A DNA stretch of 41,214 nt from a virus. Below, piece by piece: positions 16,931 to 24,001 of this stretch. Within the stretch, counting starts at the first letter, position 1, and the number at the start of each line of letters is the position of its first letter. The translations under genes and the position numbers were made by a program. The stretch spans positions 1 to 41,214 of the IMG/VR virus record IMGVR_UViG_3300036766_000149. The stretch is one strand, 5' to 3'. The notes beneath the pieces were generated by a model. It had not been told where the DNA came from. It saw nothing but the letters and a program-made list of their open reading frames with translations, and searched no databases.

Positions 16931-17186
16931 TTTTTTTGTCTAAATTAAGTATCCCTTTAATAAAACTACCCCATCCTTTATTCTCCTCCTTGTCGTATGT
17001 CTGGTACTCCTCCTCCGTCCCCTCCTCCAGAAACACCCCCTCCACTTTCTGATTCGCTTCCTCCTCCGTTATCAACGGCTGGTTGTTCAGGCTCCGCTTC
17101 AAGTTCTGGAGGTCCAGATCCGTTAAGGTTGCTTTGATTTTCTTCTTCGGTTTCAATGTCCGCCAAATTTCTTTTATTGATTTCAT
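16914..17186 (-). CDS. 90-aa charged protein overprinted on the small terminase gene
   Basis: ATG 17186 (MKSIKEIWRTLKPKKKIK) to TAA 16914, in a different frame from the gene at 16978-17793, which it overlaps by 209 bases. It is basic at the start, acidic in the middle (LEEGTEEEYQTYDKEE) and ends WGSFIKGILNLDKKNETNN. It fills the gap before the GroES-like gene and overlaps that start by 17 bases, so coupling is plausible. The overlapped part of the other frame is low complexity, as expected if this frame carries the constraint. The function is unknown. Confidence 0.55.
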   Translation of the reverse strand: MKSIKEIWRTLKPKKKIKATLTDLDLQNLKRSLNNQPLITEEEANQKVEGVFLEEGTEEEYQTYDKEENKGWGSFIKGILNLDKKNETNN

Positions 17187-17793
17187 GTAATAGACTTTGT
17201 TTAATTCCGTCCTCAAACACCCTCATTTGTTCTCGGACTTCGGGCTTATAAAATAAATTGTACATCACCGTACTTGGTGCCAATGCCTCCTCCTTTTGGA
17301 ACGACCCCCGGAGGCGATACGCCAGTTCCAACCCTTTGGTCACTGCCGCTGTTTCCGGTCCATTATCCACCTCAACTGACTGACCTTGTTCATCAGTCAC
17401 CTTGCGGTACTCTCGCTTATCCAAGAGTTCAGCGTGGCGTTTAGCTAGATGCTCCTCCGGCATGTACTCCTGCATCAATAACTGCCACGATTTTGTGTGG
17501 GTAATGTGACCAACCCTTTTTTCAACATGAGGAGAATAAACAGCCGTCTTACGGATAGCCTTACCTAGATTACGAAATCCTTGGTCCTTATAGTTTTGGA
17601 AAATCTGTCTATGTGCATCTACAATTTTAGGTTTTTTAATAGTCATCCTTGGTGGTGGGGGACGATTATTAGCCCTACCATCAGGTTTGTAAGGATCCTT
17701 AACTATCTGTGGTACAGCCTTTACAAACAAAGGTTTTCCATCTTTTGAAAAAAATTTTTTTTTGATTTGCTCGTTATAATTTTGAGATTCCAT
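16978..17793 (-). CDS. Probable terminase small subunit
   Basis: 271 aa and first gene of the late operon, the usual place for the small terminase. After a basic N-terminus with a Pro-rich patch (NNRPPPPRMTIKKPK), residues about 55-170 are helical: KAIRKTAVYSPHVEKRVGH, SWQLLMQEYMPEEHLAKRH, and TAAVTKGLELAYRLRG. This last part resembles small terminase-like proteins of uncultured phages. The last 60 residues are Glu/Ser/Gly-rich (GGGSESESGGGVSGGG) and overlap another reading frame. It would bind phage DNA and start packaging. The leader before ATG 17793 is unusually C-rich and has no Shine-Dalgarno. Confidence 0.6.
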   Translation of the reverse strand: MESQNYNEQIKKKFFSKDGKPLFVKAVPQIVKDPYKPDGRANNRPPPPRMTIKKPKIVDAHRQIFQNYKDQGFRNLGKAIRKTAVYSPHVEKRVGHITHTKSWQLLMQEYMPEEHLAKRHAELLDKREYRKVTDEQGQSVEVDNGPETAAVTKGLELAYRLRGSFQKEEALAPSTVMYNLFYKPEVREQMRVFEDGIKQSLLHEINKRNLADIETEEENQSNLNGSGPPELEAEPEQPAVDNGGGSESESGGGVSGGGDGGGVPDIRQGGE

Positions 17794-18033
17794 AAGGGGT
17801 GGGGGGGGTACTTATATATAAATAAATATATTTTTTTTTATTAAAATAGTTACAGAGGTTATGGGGGGAGGTGGGGGGAGTCACATTTACTATAAACTAG
17901 GTGGCTCTCTATATGGTGGGGGGGTCTAATTCTAAACAGTAGCCACTCAAAAAAACTTTACTCACTACCAACTACCAACACAACCATGCCTATATGATAT
18001 TACTTTATTGGTATAAATGCAACACTCAATGGA

Positions 18034-18055
18034 CTAGTGTGGACTACCACACTAG
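18034..18055. promoter_or_regulatory. Perfect 9-bp hairpin
   Basis: CTAGTGTGG (18034-18042) and CCACACTAG (18047-18055) pair perfectly around a 4-base loop. No T-run follows on either strand, so it is a cruciform, operator or RNA element rather than a simple terminator. Confidence 0.55.
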
Positions 18056-18066
18056 CAATTGATGTG

Positions 18067-18089
18067 CCGTTTTTTTTGTGGAAAAACGG
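18067..18089. other. 8-bp hairpin beside a G8 run
   Basis: CCGTTTTT (18067-18074) pairs with AAAAACGG (18082-18089), and the G-run 18088-18095 starts within the 3' arm. It lies inside the control region. The role is unknown. Confidence 0.4.
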
Positions 18090-18262
18090 GGGGGGATATT
18101 AAAGACAAGACCAACAACCCGATCCCCGAAACTTTAGCCACCGAAACACGATCCCCAAACCAGACCCAAACCCAACCAAGCCAAAACCCAAGAATACCTA
18201 CAAAAACAATTTATAGCCATATAATAACGAAAGCGTATCCCCTGAATCACTATATATAATAG

Positions 18263-18286
18263 ATATATATATATATATATATATAT
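18263..18286. repeat. (AT)12 dinucleotide run
   Basis: Twelve AT units preceded by tatatataatag and followed by an A/T-rich stretch. Such runs melt easily and often mark origins. The length is likely to vary between genomes and reads. Confidence 0.85.
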
Positions 18287-18418
18287 TATTATTTATTAAA
18301 ATAGAGAGAGGGCTTGAAAAGACACCAACACAATGCCGAAAATACGGCTAATAATCGTGCAAAAACTTGACAAGCCATGCCTTTTTGTGTTCTCGTGCAT
18401 TATCCACAATTCTAACAC

Positions 18419-18447
18419 TTGTACTCTATATTCTAACAGTGTATACT
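18419..18447 (+). promoter_or_regulatory. Candidate promoter of the early operon
   Basis: TTGTAC (18419-18424), a 17-base spacer and TATACT (18442-18447) lie 44 bases before the first early start codon (18492). The -10 box matches 5 of 6; the -35 box only 3 of 6. The leader would be about 38 bases, unlike the leaderless promoters elsewhere. Confidence 0.4.
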
Positions 18448-18491
18448 TACAATCAAAGGTCGTACAACAATTATCAACCAAACAAAAACAC

Positions 18492-18800
18492 ATGAAAATA
18501 GTCACACTGTCTAAAATAGGCTATAACCACCCAAGCCAAACTAACTGGAATTATGGTATATGGAAAATTGACTTGATAGACACAAGCCAACAATACAACA
18601 TGAGCCACACTGTTAGAGAAACTTTCGGTGGGGAAACTCGTTTCACTGCCGGTATAGAAACAGCAACCGGACACAAGGTAACAGAAACAAAGCAAGTCTA
18701 CACAACAACCGGACTGCCAAAGATAACCGGTGTTAGATCCTTGCAAGATATAGAAAGTAAAGACTTTATGCAATTAGTAATAGACTTTATAAGCAAATAG
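18492..18800 (+). CDS. Early protein of unknown function, 102 aa
   Basis: Starts at ATG 18492 (MKIVTLSKIGYNHPSQTNWN). The frame is open further upstream, but that part reads like leader, and the promoter-like element lies inside it. The protein is soluble, with strands and an FGGETRFTAGIETATGHKV segment, and ends in a helix (DFMQLVIDFISK). It is the first gene of the plus-strand early block. It has no recognised domain. First-in-line early genes often act on the host, but nothing in the sequence proves that. Confidence 0.65.
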   Translation: MKIVTLSKIGYNHPSQTNWNYGIWKIDLIDTSQQYNMSHTVRETFGGETRFTAGIETATGHKVTETKQVYTTTGLPKITGVRSLQDIESKDFMQLVIDFISK

Positions 18801-18907
18801 CCACCGGATCGCAAAAACCTAGCGAAAACAAAACCAGTGACACAATAACAACAACATGCAACACAAAAAGATGATAGAACTTTATAAATGAGTTTATAAA
18901 TTAACAC

Positions 18908-19021
18908 ATGAAGAAATATACCAAAATACGCAAGTTTTACGCTTGGATAGGCTTTATTACACTATTGCTACTAGTCATAGCAATACCAATAATCACTTAT
19001 TACTTAATAAACTTAATATAA
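18908..19021 (+). CDS. 37-aa single-pass membrane peptide
   Basis: ATG 18908 to TAA 19019-19021. A short basic start (MKKYTKIRKFYAW) is followed by a hydrophobic span of about 20 residues (IGFITLLLLVIAIPIITYYL). A TATAAA box ends 7 bases before the ATG, which fits the leaderless pattern, though without a good -35. It may modify the host membrane or be a small superinfection-type protein; the function is unknown. Confidence 0.5.
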   Translation: MKKYTKIRKFYAWIGFITLLLLVIAIPIITYYLINLI

Positions 19022-19026
19022 ATAAC

Positions 19027-19365
19027 ATGGGTGCAAGAATATCAATGAACTTTTCAAATGGTACTGACGAAAGCGTGGTGCTTTTTGATCACTGGGGAGG
19101 TGACGGACTAAAAGAGATAGCTGATAAGTACATGCAAGAACTAACAACAGAACTTGCCGGTAAGGATAAGTTTATATCAAGACCAATAGACCGGTTAGAA
19201 CCTAACACTGTCATGGTGGACTTTATACGCTACTTAACTAAAGACATGCCTAGAGTAGAAGATAGTTTATATCTCGCAAAAGACACAACAGAGGGTGATA
19301 ACAGTGACTACGGACATTTTACTGTGGACTTAACAGGTAGCAGACAAACATGGCTCAACACATAG
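19027..19365 (+). CDS. Early protein of unknown function, 112 aa
   Basis: ATG 19027 (MGARISMNFSNGTDESVVLF), 5 bases after the membrane-peptide gene. It is acidic, with a beta-like start, DHWGGDGLKEIADKYMQELT as a helix, and a GDNSDYGHFTVDLTGSRQTW end. Several early phage proteins of uncultured hosts share this look, but I recognise no family. Confidence 0.65.
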   Translation: MGARISMNFSNGTDESVVLFDHWGGDGLKEIADKYMQELTTELAGKDKFISRPIDRLEPNTVMVDFIRYLTKDMPRVEDSLYLAKDTTEGDNSDYGHFTVDLTGSRQTWLNT

Positions 19366-19404
19366 AAACAAAAAACTTTAGAGAAATAGAAAAAGGTATA
19401 GACC

Positions 19405-19512
19405 ATGCCTTACTATAAATATATGATAACTATACTTCAATGGATAGCCACTATCATAGCAATTATTACAATAATAATAAGTATATATTTTATATATACA
19501 CTAGATTTATGA
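19405..19512 (+). CDS. 35-aa single-pass membrane peptide
   Basis: ATG 19405 to TGA 19510-19512. After MPYYKYMITILQ it is nearly all Ile/Thr/Ala (WIATIIAIITIIISIYFIYT), a clear membrane span. Its stop overlaps the next ATG (19509) in an ATGA motif, which supports translation. It is the second membrane micropeptide in this block. Confidence 0.5.
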   Translation: MPYYKYMITILQWIATIIAIITIIISIYFIYTLDL

Positions 19513-20486
19513 AAACAATAACAAAAAGCAAAGATAGTGTAGACCATGCTATTGCATGGTTGAAAGAAGAACATCCAAAGGGTGTGGATCTTATATACAT
19601 AGACTACAGGGACTGTTTTGAGGATATGAACGACTTACAGAAAGTGTTAAAGGATGGTGACTACGAGGGTGACTGGATGCCGGACTCACAGTACGAAACA
19701 ATAAACTATATTATTGGTAAATATACAGAAGATAACAATATAGATGAATTGACTGATGAGGTACGAGATAGCATGAACGACTGGTTGTTTGAGAACGATA
19801 CTAGCACTCCGGTACAGGACTTACTTAAAAACACTGGTGACAAATTATGCTACATAGAAACACAGGACTATTCCGGATCATACGAGGATATGAATAAGGA
19901 TGAATGGGACAAACAAAAACAGGAACTAAAAACAAAATATGCTATAGGTGAAAAGCAAGAGAAAGAAATAGACTATGTTTTGTCTAATCAATTCTACGGA
20001 TCACCGGTGTCATTTTACTTTAATGTGGATGTGGAGGACTTATACAAAGCACTGCATACTGATGCAAAGTACATAACAATAGGTGGTGCATACTTTTCTA
20101 CCATAGACCGAGTACAAGGATCTAACTGGCTAGGTGAAAATGCCGAGTTTAACTTGTGTATTCCTAAAGCCGAGTTTATAGAGAACTTCTATCTGGATAA
20201 GGCAAAGGGTAATGGCTATGGATGGGACAGTATAGCCGGACAGACTGGCTATGATGATGCAAGTATAGGTACAAGTGATACACAACATAAAGATGAAATA
20301 CTTATACTACCGGTAACAAGTGAAACACTAAAGAGAGAACAAAGGCTACAGGATCACTGGAACAAGACCAAAACTTGTACTTATGGTGATATGAACTGGA
20401 ACAGACACAAAGGAGAAAAACCATATAACAATAACTTCCCATGTGGTAACAAGTGCGAAACTTGTGGGACATTTTGGATAGACTAA
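19509..20486 (+). CDS. Acidic early protein with C-terminal Cys cluster, 325 aa
   Basis: ATG 19509 (MKTITKSKDSVDHAIAWLKE) is chosen because it overlaps the stop of the membrane-peptide gene. It is the largest early protein, rich in Asp, Glu and Tyr (for example YIETQDYSGSYEDMNKDEWD). The C-terminus has CTYGDMNWNRH followed by CGNKCETCGTFWID, a probable zinc ribbon. The strong negative charge recalls DNA-mimic anti-restriction proteins, but that is only a composition-based guess. No catalytic motif is evident. Confidence 0.75.
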   Translation: MKTITKSKDSVDHAIAWLKEEHPKGVDLIYIDYRDCFEDMNDLQKVLKDGDYEGDWMPDSQYETINYIIGKYTEDNNIDELTDEVRDSMNDWLFENDTSTPVQDLLKNTGDKLCYIETQDYSGSYEDMNKDEWDKQKQELKTKYAIGEKQEKEIDYVLSNQFYGSPVSFYFNVDVEDLYKALHTDAKYITIGGAYFSTIDRVQGSNWLGENAEFNLCIPKAEFIENFYLDKAKGNGYGWDSIAGQTGYDDASIGTSDTQHKDEILILPVTSETLKREQRLQDHWNKTKTCTYGDMNWNRHKGEKPYNNNFPCGNKCETCGTFWID

Positions 20487-20487
20487 C

Positions 20488-20712
20488 ATGAACAAATACA
20501 AAGTAGAGTTTACAGAGAAAGCAACAGTAAAGTATTGCATTGATGTACTCGCTGAAAGTGAGGACAAAGCAAAAGAACTAGCAGAACCAGTAATGCAACA
20601 GGTACTAGGTAATGGTACTTATCACTACTACGAAACTGATCGGGACGAAACAGTACCGGAAATATCATATGTTTATGATGTAACTAACACAGACGATCCG
20701 TTTAACCCATAA
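20488..20712 (+). CDS. Acidic early protein, 74 aa
   Basis: Starts at ATG 20488, 1 base after the previous stop. The N-terminus (MNKYKVEFTEKATVKYCIDV) is a beta-hairpin-like start followed by a helix (LAESEDKAKELAEPVMQQVL) and a final strand with EISYVYDV. It is small, compact and acidic. The alternating strand-helix-strand shape recalls small phage domains of unknown role. Confidence 0.65.
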   Translation: MNKYKVEFTEKATVKYCIDVLAESEDKAKELAEPVMQQVLGNGTYHYYETDRDETVPEISYVYDVTNTDDPFNP

Positions 20713-20716
20713 CAAT

Positions 20717-20950
20717 ATGAAAAAATTAACACCTAAAATGCAAAAGCATATAGAGAAAGTACAAGAAAAGTTGTTTGACGCACATATAGACTTTATAGAA
20801 AAGGAGTATGGCGAGGATGTCAGTGCGAACTATGGATGGGTACAAGGCGAGTGGGAGTATTGTAGTAAGATATACAAAGATCCGAGAGAGTATGTATCCT
20901 CCTATGTAGGTAAGGACGGAGAGTTTATTCACGAAATAACAACAGACTAA
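20717..20950 (+). CDS. Early protein, 77 aa
   Basis: ATG 20717 (MKKLTPKMQKHIEKVQEKLF). It has a basic N-terminal helix, then an acidic, aromatic part (EYGEDVSANYGWVQGEWEYC) and a final IHEITTD. It is separated by 4 bases from the gene before and 1 base from the gene after. The function is unknown. Confidence 0.6.
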   Translation: MKKLTPKMQKHIEKVQEKLFDAHIDFIEKEYGEDVSANYGWVQGEWEYCSKIYKDPREYVSSYVGKDGEFIHEITTD

Positions 20951-20951
20951 A

Positions 20952-21239
20952 ATGACACGATTATATTACACACCACCAACAGACGAGCAGTTTGTTGAGT
21001 TGAAAGAGAAAGCGATAGAAGTATGGAAAGAAAATCATAGTAACGAGTATGGATATGTAGACGAGAAAGTGAACGCAATAAAAGATATAGGTAACATAAG
21101 CGATAACTTTATGTATATGGTGGCTATGTTTGATGTAAACAACCAAAGACACCTAGCAGATAAGTTAAGTCCAGAAACAAGGCAATCAGTTAAGGAAAGG
21201 ATTATTGACGGAGGTGAAGATTATTCAATGATATTTTAA
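20952..21239 (+). CDS. Early protein, 95 aa
   Basis: ATG 20952 (MTRLYYTPPTDEQFVELKEK). It is mostly helical, with VWKENHSNEYGYVDEKV and a C-terminal PETRQSVKERIIDGGEDYSM. It is soluble and acidic, and part of the same tightly spaced early operon. I do not recognise it. Confidence 0.6.
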   Translation: MTRLYYTPPTDEQFVELKEKAIEVWKENHSNEYGYVDEKVNAIKDIGNISDNFMYMVAMFDVNNQRHLADKLSPETRQSVKERIIDGGEDYSMIF

Positions 21240-21241
21240 CT

Positions 21242-21382
21242 ATGCAAAAACTTATAAAAATAAGTTATAGGTACAACCATCCAGTAAAGAAGTATCTAAA
21301 GAGCAAAAGGTATTTTGTTTGTACTGGATATGCACTTGTAACTAGGAAAAGATTAAAAGAAATAATAAAAATGTATGAATAA
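21242..21382 (+). CDS. 46-aa basic early protein
   Basis: ATG 21242 to TAA 21380-21382. It is very basic (YNHPVKKYLKSKRYFVC, then ALVTRKRLKEII), in contrast with its acidic neighbours. It could touch nucleic acid. It overlaps the start of the next gene by 8 bases. Confidence 0.5.
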   Translation: MQKLIKISYRYNHPVKKYLKSKRYFVCTGYALVTRKRLKEIIKMYE

Positions 21383-21605
21383 ATGTACTTATTGTAAAAG
21401 AAAAATACCAAGTGAGTTGTTATCACCTATGTTTATGGGTAGTGGCTACACTGGGAATATATGTGGTGTTTGTGCTTTAGAGTTATCAAATGCCGAGTTG
21501 GGTATCAAACGAACAGAGTTTCAAGGCGAAACTGCGGAGTGGAACAGAGTGGAGGCAATAAACCATTATAAGAAAACTAAACAAAAATATGACTACAAAA
21601 ACTAA
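21375..21605 (+). CDS. Small zinc-ribbon early protein, 76 aa
   Basis: CTYCKRK near the start and CGVCALE about 30 residues later form a Cys4 zinc ribbon. The rest is polar and helical (AEWNRVEAINHYKKTKQK). It overlaps the genes on both sides (8 bases before, 17 after), so it is read in a coupled chain. The function is unknown; this is one of several small Cys4 proteins in this genome. Confidence 0.65.
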   Translation: MNKCTYCKRKIPSELLSPMFMGSGYTGNICGVCALELSNAELGIKRTEFQGETAEWNRVEAINHYKKTKQKYDYKN

Positions 21606-21849
21606 AGATGGTACAGGCGTACCAAAAGCAAAATGGGGAACAAAACAAGGGAACTTTATGAAAGTACATCCACTAGATAGGGAAGTACCTAAAAAGAAAA
21701 AAGTGTTTGGTATTTTTGATGCAGAGCATACGGATAGACAGAAAGCGATCAAGATACTGGAAAAGATATGCGATAGGGTAAAAAACATTAAAGGGGAGTT
21801 GTGGTACGAGTTGGAGGACTTTATAACATTAACAATAAACGATAAATAA
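21589..21849 (+). CDS. Early protein, 86 aa
   Basis: ATG 21589 (MTTKTKDGTGVPKAKWGTKQ). It has a basic N-terminal half (EVPKKKKVFGIFD) and a helical C-terminal half (QKAIKILEKICDRVKNIKG), and ends LTINDK 1 base before the next gene. No domain is recognised. Confidence 0.55.
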   Translation: MTTKTKDGTGVPKAKWGTKQGNFMKVHPLDREVPKKKKVFGIFDAEHTDRQKAIKILEKICDRVKNIKGELWYELEDFITLTINDK

Positions 21850-21850
21850 A

Positions 21851-22102
21851 ATGAAAATAAAAAAAATAGACGAGGATATAGTTTATAGCCGGAAAACAAT
21901 AGACCACACTTTTAAGGTAGGTAAGGAGGGTAAGAGTGTCCAAGTACGAGTTTATGAAACCAGTGAGGTGGACGAGATAGAAGAACCTTATATCAGTGAT
22001 GATGATAAGGAGAAACTAACAGATGAAGAATTTGAGATCTTTGGAGAGAACCTTAATGATTTTCTGGATCTGAAAGTAGATGAGGAGGTTGATTACGAGT
22101 AG
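21851..22102 (+). CDS. Highly acidic early protein, 83 aa
   Basis: ATG 21851 (MKIKKIDEDIVYSRKTIDHT). After a beta-hairpin-like start (TFKVGKEGKSVQVRVYET) it becomes strongly acidic (SEVDEIEEPYISDDDKEKL) to its end VDEEVDYE. Such charge is seen in DNA mimics and in partners of basic proteins; the role is not shown. Confidence 0.6.
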   Translation: MKIKKIDEDIVYSRKTIDHTFKVGKEGKSVQVRVYETSEVDEIEEPYISDDDKEKLTDEEFEIFGENLNDFLDLKVDEEVDYE

Positions 22103-22117
22103 CCATTATAATATAAT
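22089..22117 (+). promoter_or_regulatory. Strong promoter of the ribbon-helix-helix gene, leaderless spacing
   Basis: TTGATT (22089-22094), a 17-base spacer and a perfect TATAAT (22112-22117) end 7 bases before ATG 22125, so transcription should begin at the A of the ATG. The promoter overlaps the 3' end of the previous gene, giving the last gene of the early block its own control. Confidence 0.7.
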
Positions 22118-22124
22118 AGAACAT

Positions 22125-22454
22125 ATGACAACAAACAGACGAAAGGTTACAGCATCTTTGAGTATAGACCAACATGCTGAACTAGAAAAACTAATGAAAG
22201 AGGACGGACAGACAAATCTTACTTTCTTCATAGCATATTTGATTAACCAAGAGAAGAAGAAAAGAGAACAGGAGAGAAACAGAAAGCCGGTTGGTAGACC
22301 GAAAAAGGATGAGGATGATGAGCCGGAGGAGGATCTATGGTATCCATCCCCAGACGGAGGCACGAGCCTTTACACAAAAGATGAGTGGGAGGCATACTAC
22401 ATTTACAGAAACATGCAGGTACCAGCATTACCACCACCAGTTAAAAAGGGATAG
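22125..22454 (+). CDS. Ribbon-helix-helix-like regulator with AT-hook-like motif
   Basis: 109 aa from ATG 22125. An in-frame ATG 15 codons upstream would cover the promoter and is rejected. Residues about 5-45 (RRKVTASLSIDQHAELEKLM onward) have the strand-helix-helix pattern of CopG/Arc-type DNA-binding proteins. VGRPKKDED (about residue 60) resembles an AT-hook. A Trp/Tyr-rich C-terminal part follows. It is likely a DNA-binding regulator with its own strong leaderless promoter. It converges with the nuclease gene on the other strand and overlaps its end by 14 bases. Confidence 0.65.
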   Translation: MTTNRRKVTASLSIDQHAELEKLMKEDGQTNLTFFIAYLINQEKKKREQERNRKPVGRPKKDEDDEPEEDLWYPSPDGGTSLYTKDEWEAYYIYRNMQVPALPPPVKKG

Positions 22455-22830
22455 TAAACTCGCACTGGCTATCCGGAGTAGCACCAGTCCACTTATGTGG
22501 ATCAATAACAAGGCATATACCATGCGATACAAAACAGGCAACTACGAAAGAGTGTGCCTGTTTTAGCATAAAGGCATCAAAGGGTAGCCGGAGGTGACTG
22601 GCATCAGGGATCTTGTACACCAGTCCGGAGGTAGAGGACGAGGCTATCAGGGCTTTCTTCTGGTGATCCTTTAAGGCACTAGCCGGAATAGAATTAGTTT
22701 TAGTAGCTTTTATTTCTAGGGCAACACTAAAAGGGTAGTTCTTCTGGAACCATTTTAGTACGGTCGGGGTTATGTGTGCCTCGCGCTTGTTTAACTTGCG
22801 AGGAAGTTCTGGCAAGGTAGTCGTGAACAT
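22441..22830 (-). CDS. PD-(D/E)XK nuclease, Holliday-junction-resolvase-like
   Basis: 129 aa from ATG 22830; in-frame ATGs at 22860 and 22911 are possible. The core FSVALEIKATKTNSIPASAL followed by KDHQKKAL matches the ExK strand (E39, K41) and the downstream conserved Gln (Q57) of phage resolvases. A preceding acidic residue cannot be placed with confidence. The end YKIPDASHLRLPFDAF continues the fold. It is the last gene of the replication block and overlaps the helicase gene by 104 bases. It is expected to resolve branched DNA before packaging. Confidence 0.7.
   Translation of the reverse strand: MFTTTLPELPRKLNKREAHITPTVLKWFQKNYPFSVALEIKATKTNSIPASALKDHQKKALIASSSTSGLVYKIPDASHLRLPFDAFMLKQAHSFVVACFVSHGICLVIDPHKWTGATPDSQCEFTIPF
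22531..22564 (+). terminator. Terminator-like hairpin inside the convergent nuclease gene
   Basis: AAAACAGGCA (22531-22540) pairs perfectly with TGCCTGTTTT (22555-22564) around a 14-base loop. Read on the plus strand, the stem ends in four T. It lies about 75 bases after the last plus-strand early gene, within the coding sequence of the opposing gene. The A-run on the other side would let it act both ways, though that would cut off the end of the nuclease mRNA. Confidence 0.55.
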
Positions 22831-24001
22831 CAAAGTCTTTGTTAGTCTGTATTGTATCATAAACTGCTTGGTCGTTCTCACCACCAATAAGGTGGATAAA
22901 AGTATTCTCATGGAGGTTGTTGATACGCTTCACTCGTCCTTTCATTTGAACATAGTCAACATATCGGAAAGACATTGAGGCAAAAATAACAACAGAGAAC
23001 TCTCCAGCATCAAAACCAGCGCCCATCTGTGCTTGGATAATGAAAATACAGTCGTCAGCAGATTTTGCTTCTTCAATTACCTTGTCCTGATCCTTAACGC
23101 TTCCATTCAAAACAAAGACAAGTCGTTGGTCGCCAATCCTTTTAACATAGTCATCTATCTGTGACCGGTAATGACAAACAATAATCACTTTACGGTATCC
23201 ATCTAACAATTCCTCTAACTTCTTCCATTTAGGTTCTCCTTGTTCTATCCGGTGTCGGTTATGCCACTCGGCAATAGGGCTGTCATAATCTTGACTTGCT
23301 ACTTCTTCTTCCTGTTTCTTTGTCCACGGTATCTGTATTGTTCGGTGGTGCTGGGTAGGGACATCAACACAGTCAGACATCAGAACAATATCTGATATAC
23401 CCTCAATATTAGGTCGTATCATTTTCTGCCATCCATATCTTTTCTCGTAGTGGTAGATACCAAACTTGTCGGTCATAAAGAAAAACTTATTACGGAAGTC
23501 CCGTATATCCCAGAAGATTTTTAGGTAACAAGCGAGAGTATGGATGTTCCAAGGAGTTGATCGGACCGGAGTAGCCGTTAAAAGCAAGATATAGGATTGT
23601 GGATGTTCTCTAACATATTTATAAACTACTTCTGCCCGTTTGGACCGGGATTTGTCAAAGAGTGGTGATGAATAGTCTTGCGCCTCATCTAGTACAATTC
23701 CTCCATAGTTTTTCAAGTCAATTTTCTTTATATCATCTCGTGAAAAAACATCCACCATCAAATGATCTCCCCATTCTTTTATATCTCGCTTCCATTTCTC
23801 AATTATTCCTTTAGGACAAGTTACTAAAAACTTTGTTTCTGGGCGTAATTTCATCCAACAAATAGCAGTGATTGATTTTCCAGTTCCGGTTTCATGTACC
23901 AACATAGCCTTGTCTGGATTTTTTTCAATAAAGCGCACTTGGTGAGCAAAAAGACTTTTATCTTTTGGCAGGTTTAGTTTTTGTAAATTTGTTATGGACA
24001 T
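22727..24001 (-). CDS. Superfamily 2 DNA helicase (Snf2/DEXH-like)
   Basis: 424 aa. Motif I is HETGTGKS (G39-S43), motif II DEAQ (105-108), motif III LTATP. In the C-terminal RecA-like lobe, VIIVCHYRSQIDDYVKRI and AQMGAGFDAGEFSVVIF are motifs IV-V, and YVQMKGRVKRI is motif VI. All helicase motifs look intact. Phage enzymes of this kind act in replication start, fork restart or recombination. The start at 24001 overlaps the end of an HNH gene by 44 bases, which may reflect the insertion of that gene. Confidence 0.93.
   Translation of the reverse strand: MSITNLQKLNLPKDKSLFAHQVRFIEKNPDKAMLVHETGTGKSITAICWMKLRPETKFLVTCPKGIIEKWKRDIKEWGDHLMVDVFSRDDIKKIDLKNYGGIVLDEAQDYSSPLFDKSRSKRAEVVYKYVREHPQSYILLLTATPVRSTPWNIHTLACYLKIFWDIRDFRNKFFFMTDKFGIYHYEKRYGWQKMIRPNIEGISDIVLMSDCVDVPTQHHRTIQIPWTKKQEEEVASQDYDSPIAEWHNRHRIEQGEPKWKKLEELLDGYRKVIIVCHYRSQIDDYVKRIGDQRLVFVLNGSVKDQDKVIEEAKSADDCIFIIQAQMGAGFDAGEFSVVIFASMSFRYVDYVQMKGRVKRINNLHENTFIHLIGGENDQAVYDTIQTNKDFDVHDYLARTSSQVKQARGTHNPDRTKMVPEELPF

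Larger units (their letters stand above)
17794..18491. other. Divergent control region, candidate replication origin
   Basis: 698 bases without a convincing gene, between the divergent late and early operons. It contains G-tracts on the plus strand (17796-17808, 17863-17878, 17918-17924, 18088-18095), A/T-rich tracts (17815-17850 and 18240-18300), two hairpins (18034-18055, 18067-18089), and two CGATCCCC repeats (18120-18127, 18149-18156). A G-poor, C/A-rich stretch (18150-18200) gives several G-runs on the other strand. A (AT)12 run lies at 18263-18286. Mixed melting-prone and structure-prone sequence between divergent operons is typical of origins and promoter hubs, but no initiator sites can be proved. 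Confidence 0.6.

Noticed and set aside
18059-18259. 66-codon plus-strand frame in the control region
   Set aside because: It is made of low-complexity Pro/Thr/Gln/Asn codons over a C/A-rich tract, with no start context or neighbour coupling. The DNA features explain the region better.
19350-19418. 22-codon frame starting at ATG 19350
   Set aside because: It is very short, overlaps the end of one gene and the start of the next, and has no supporting signal.
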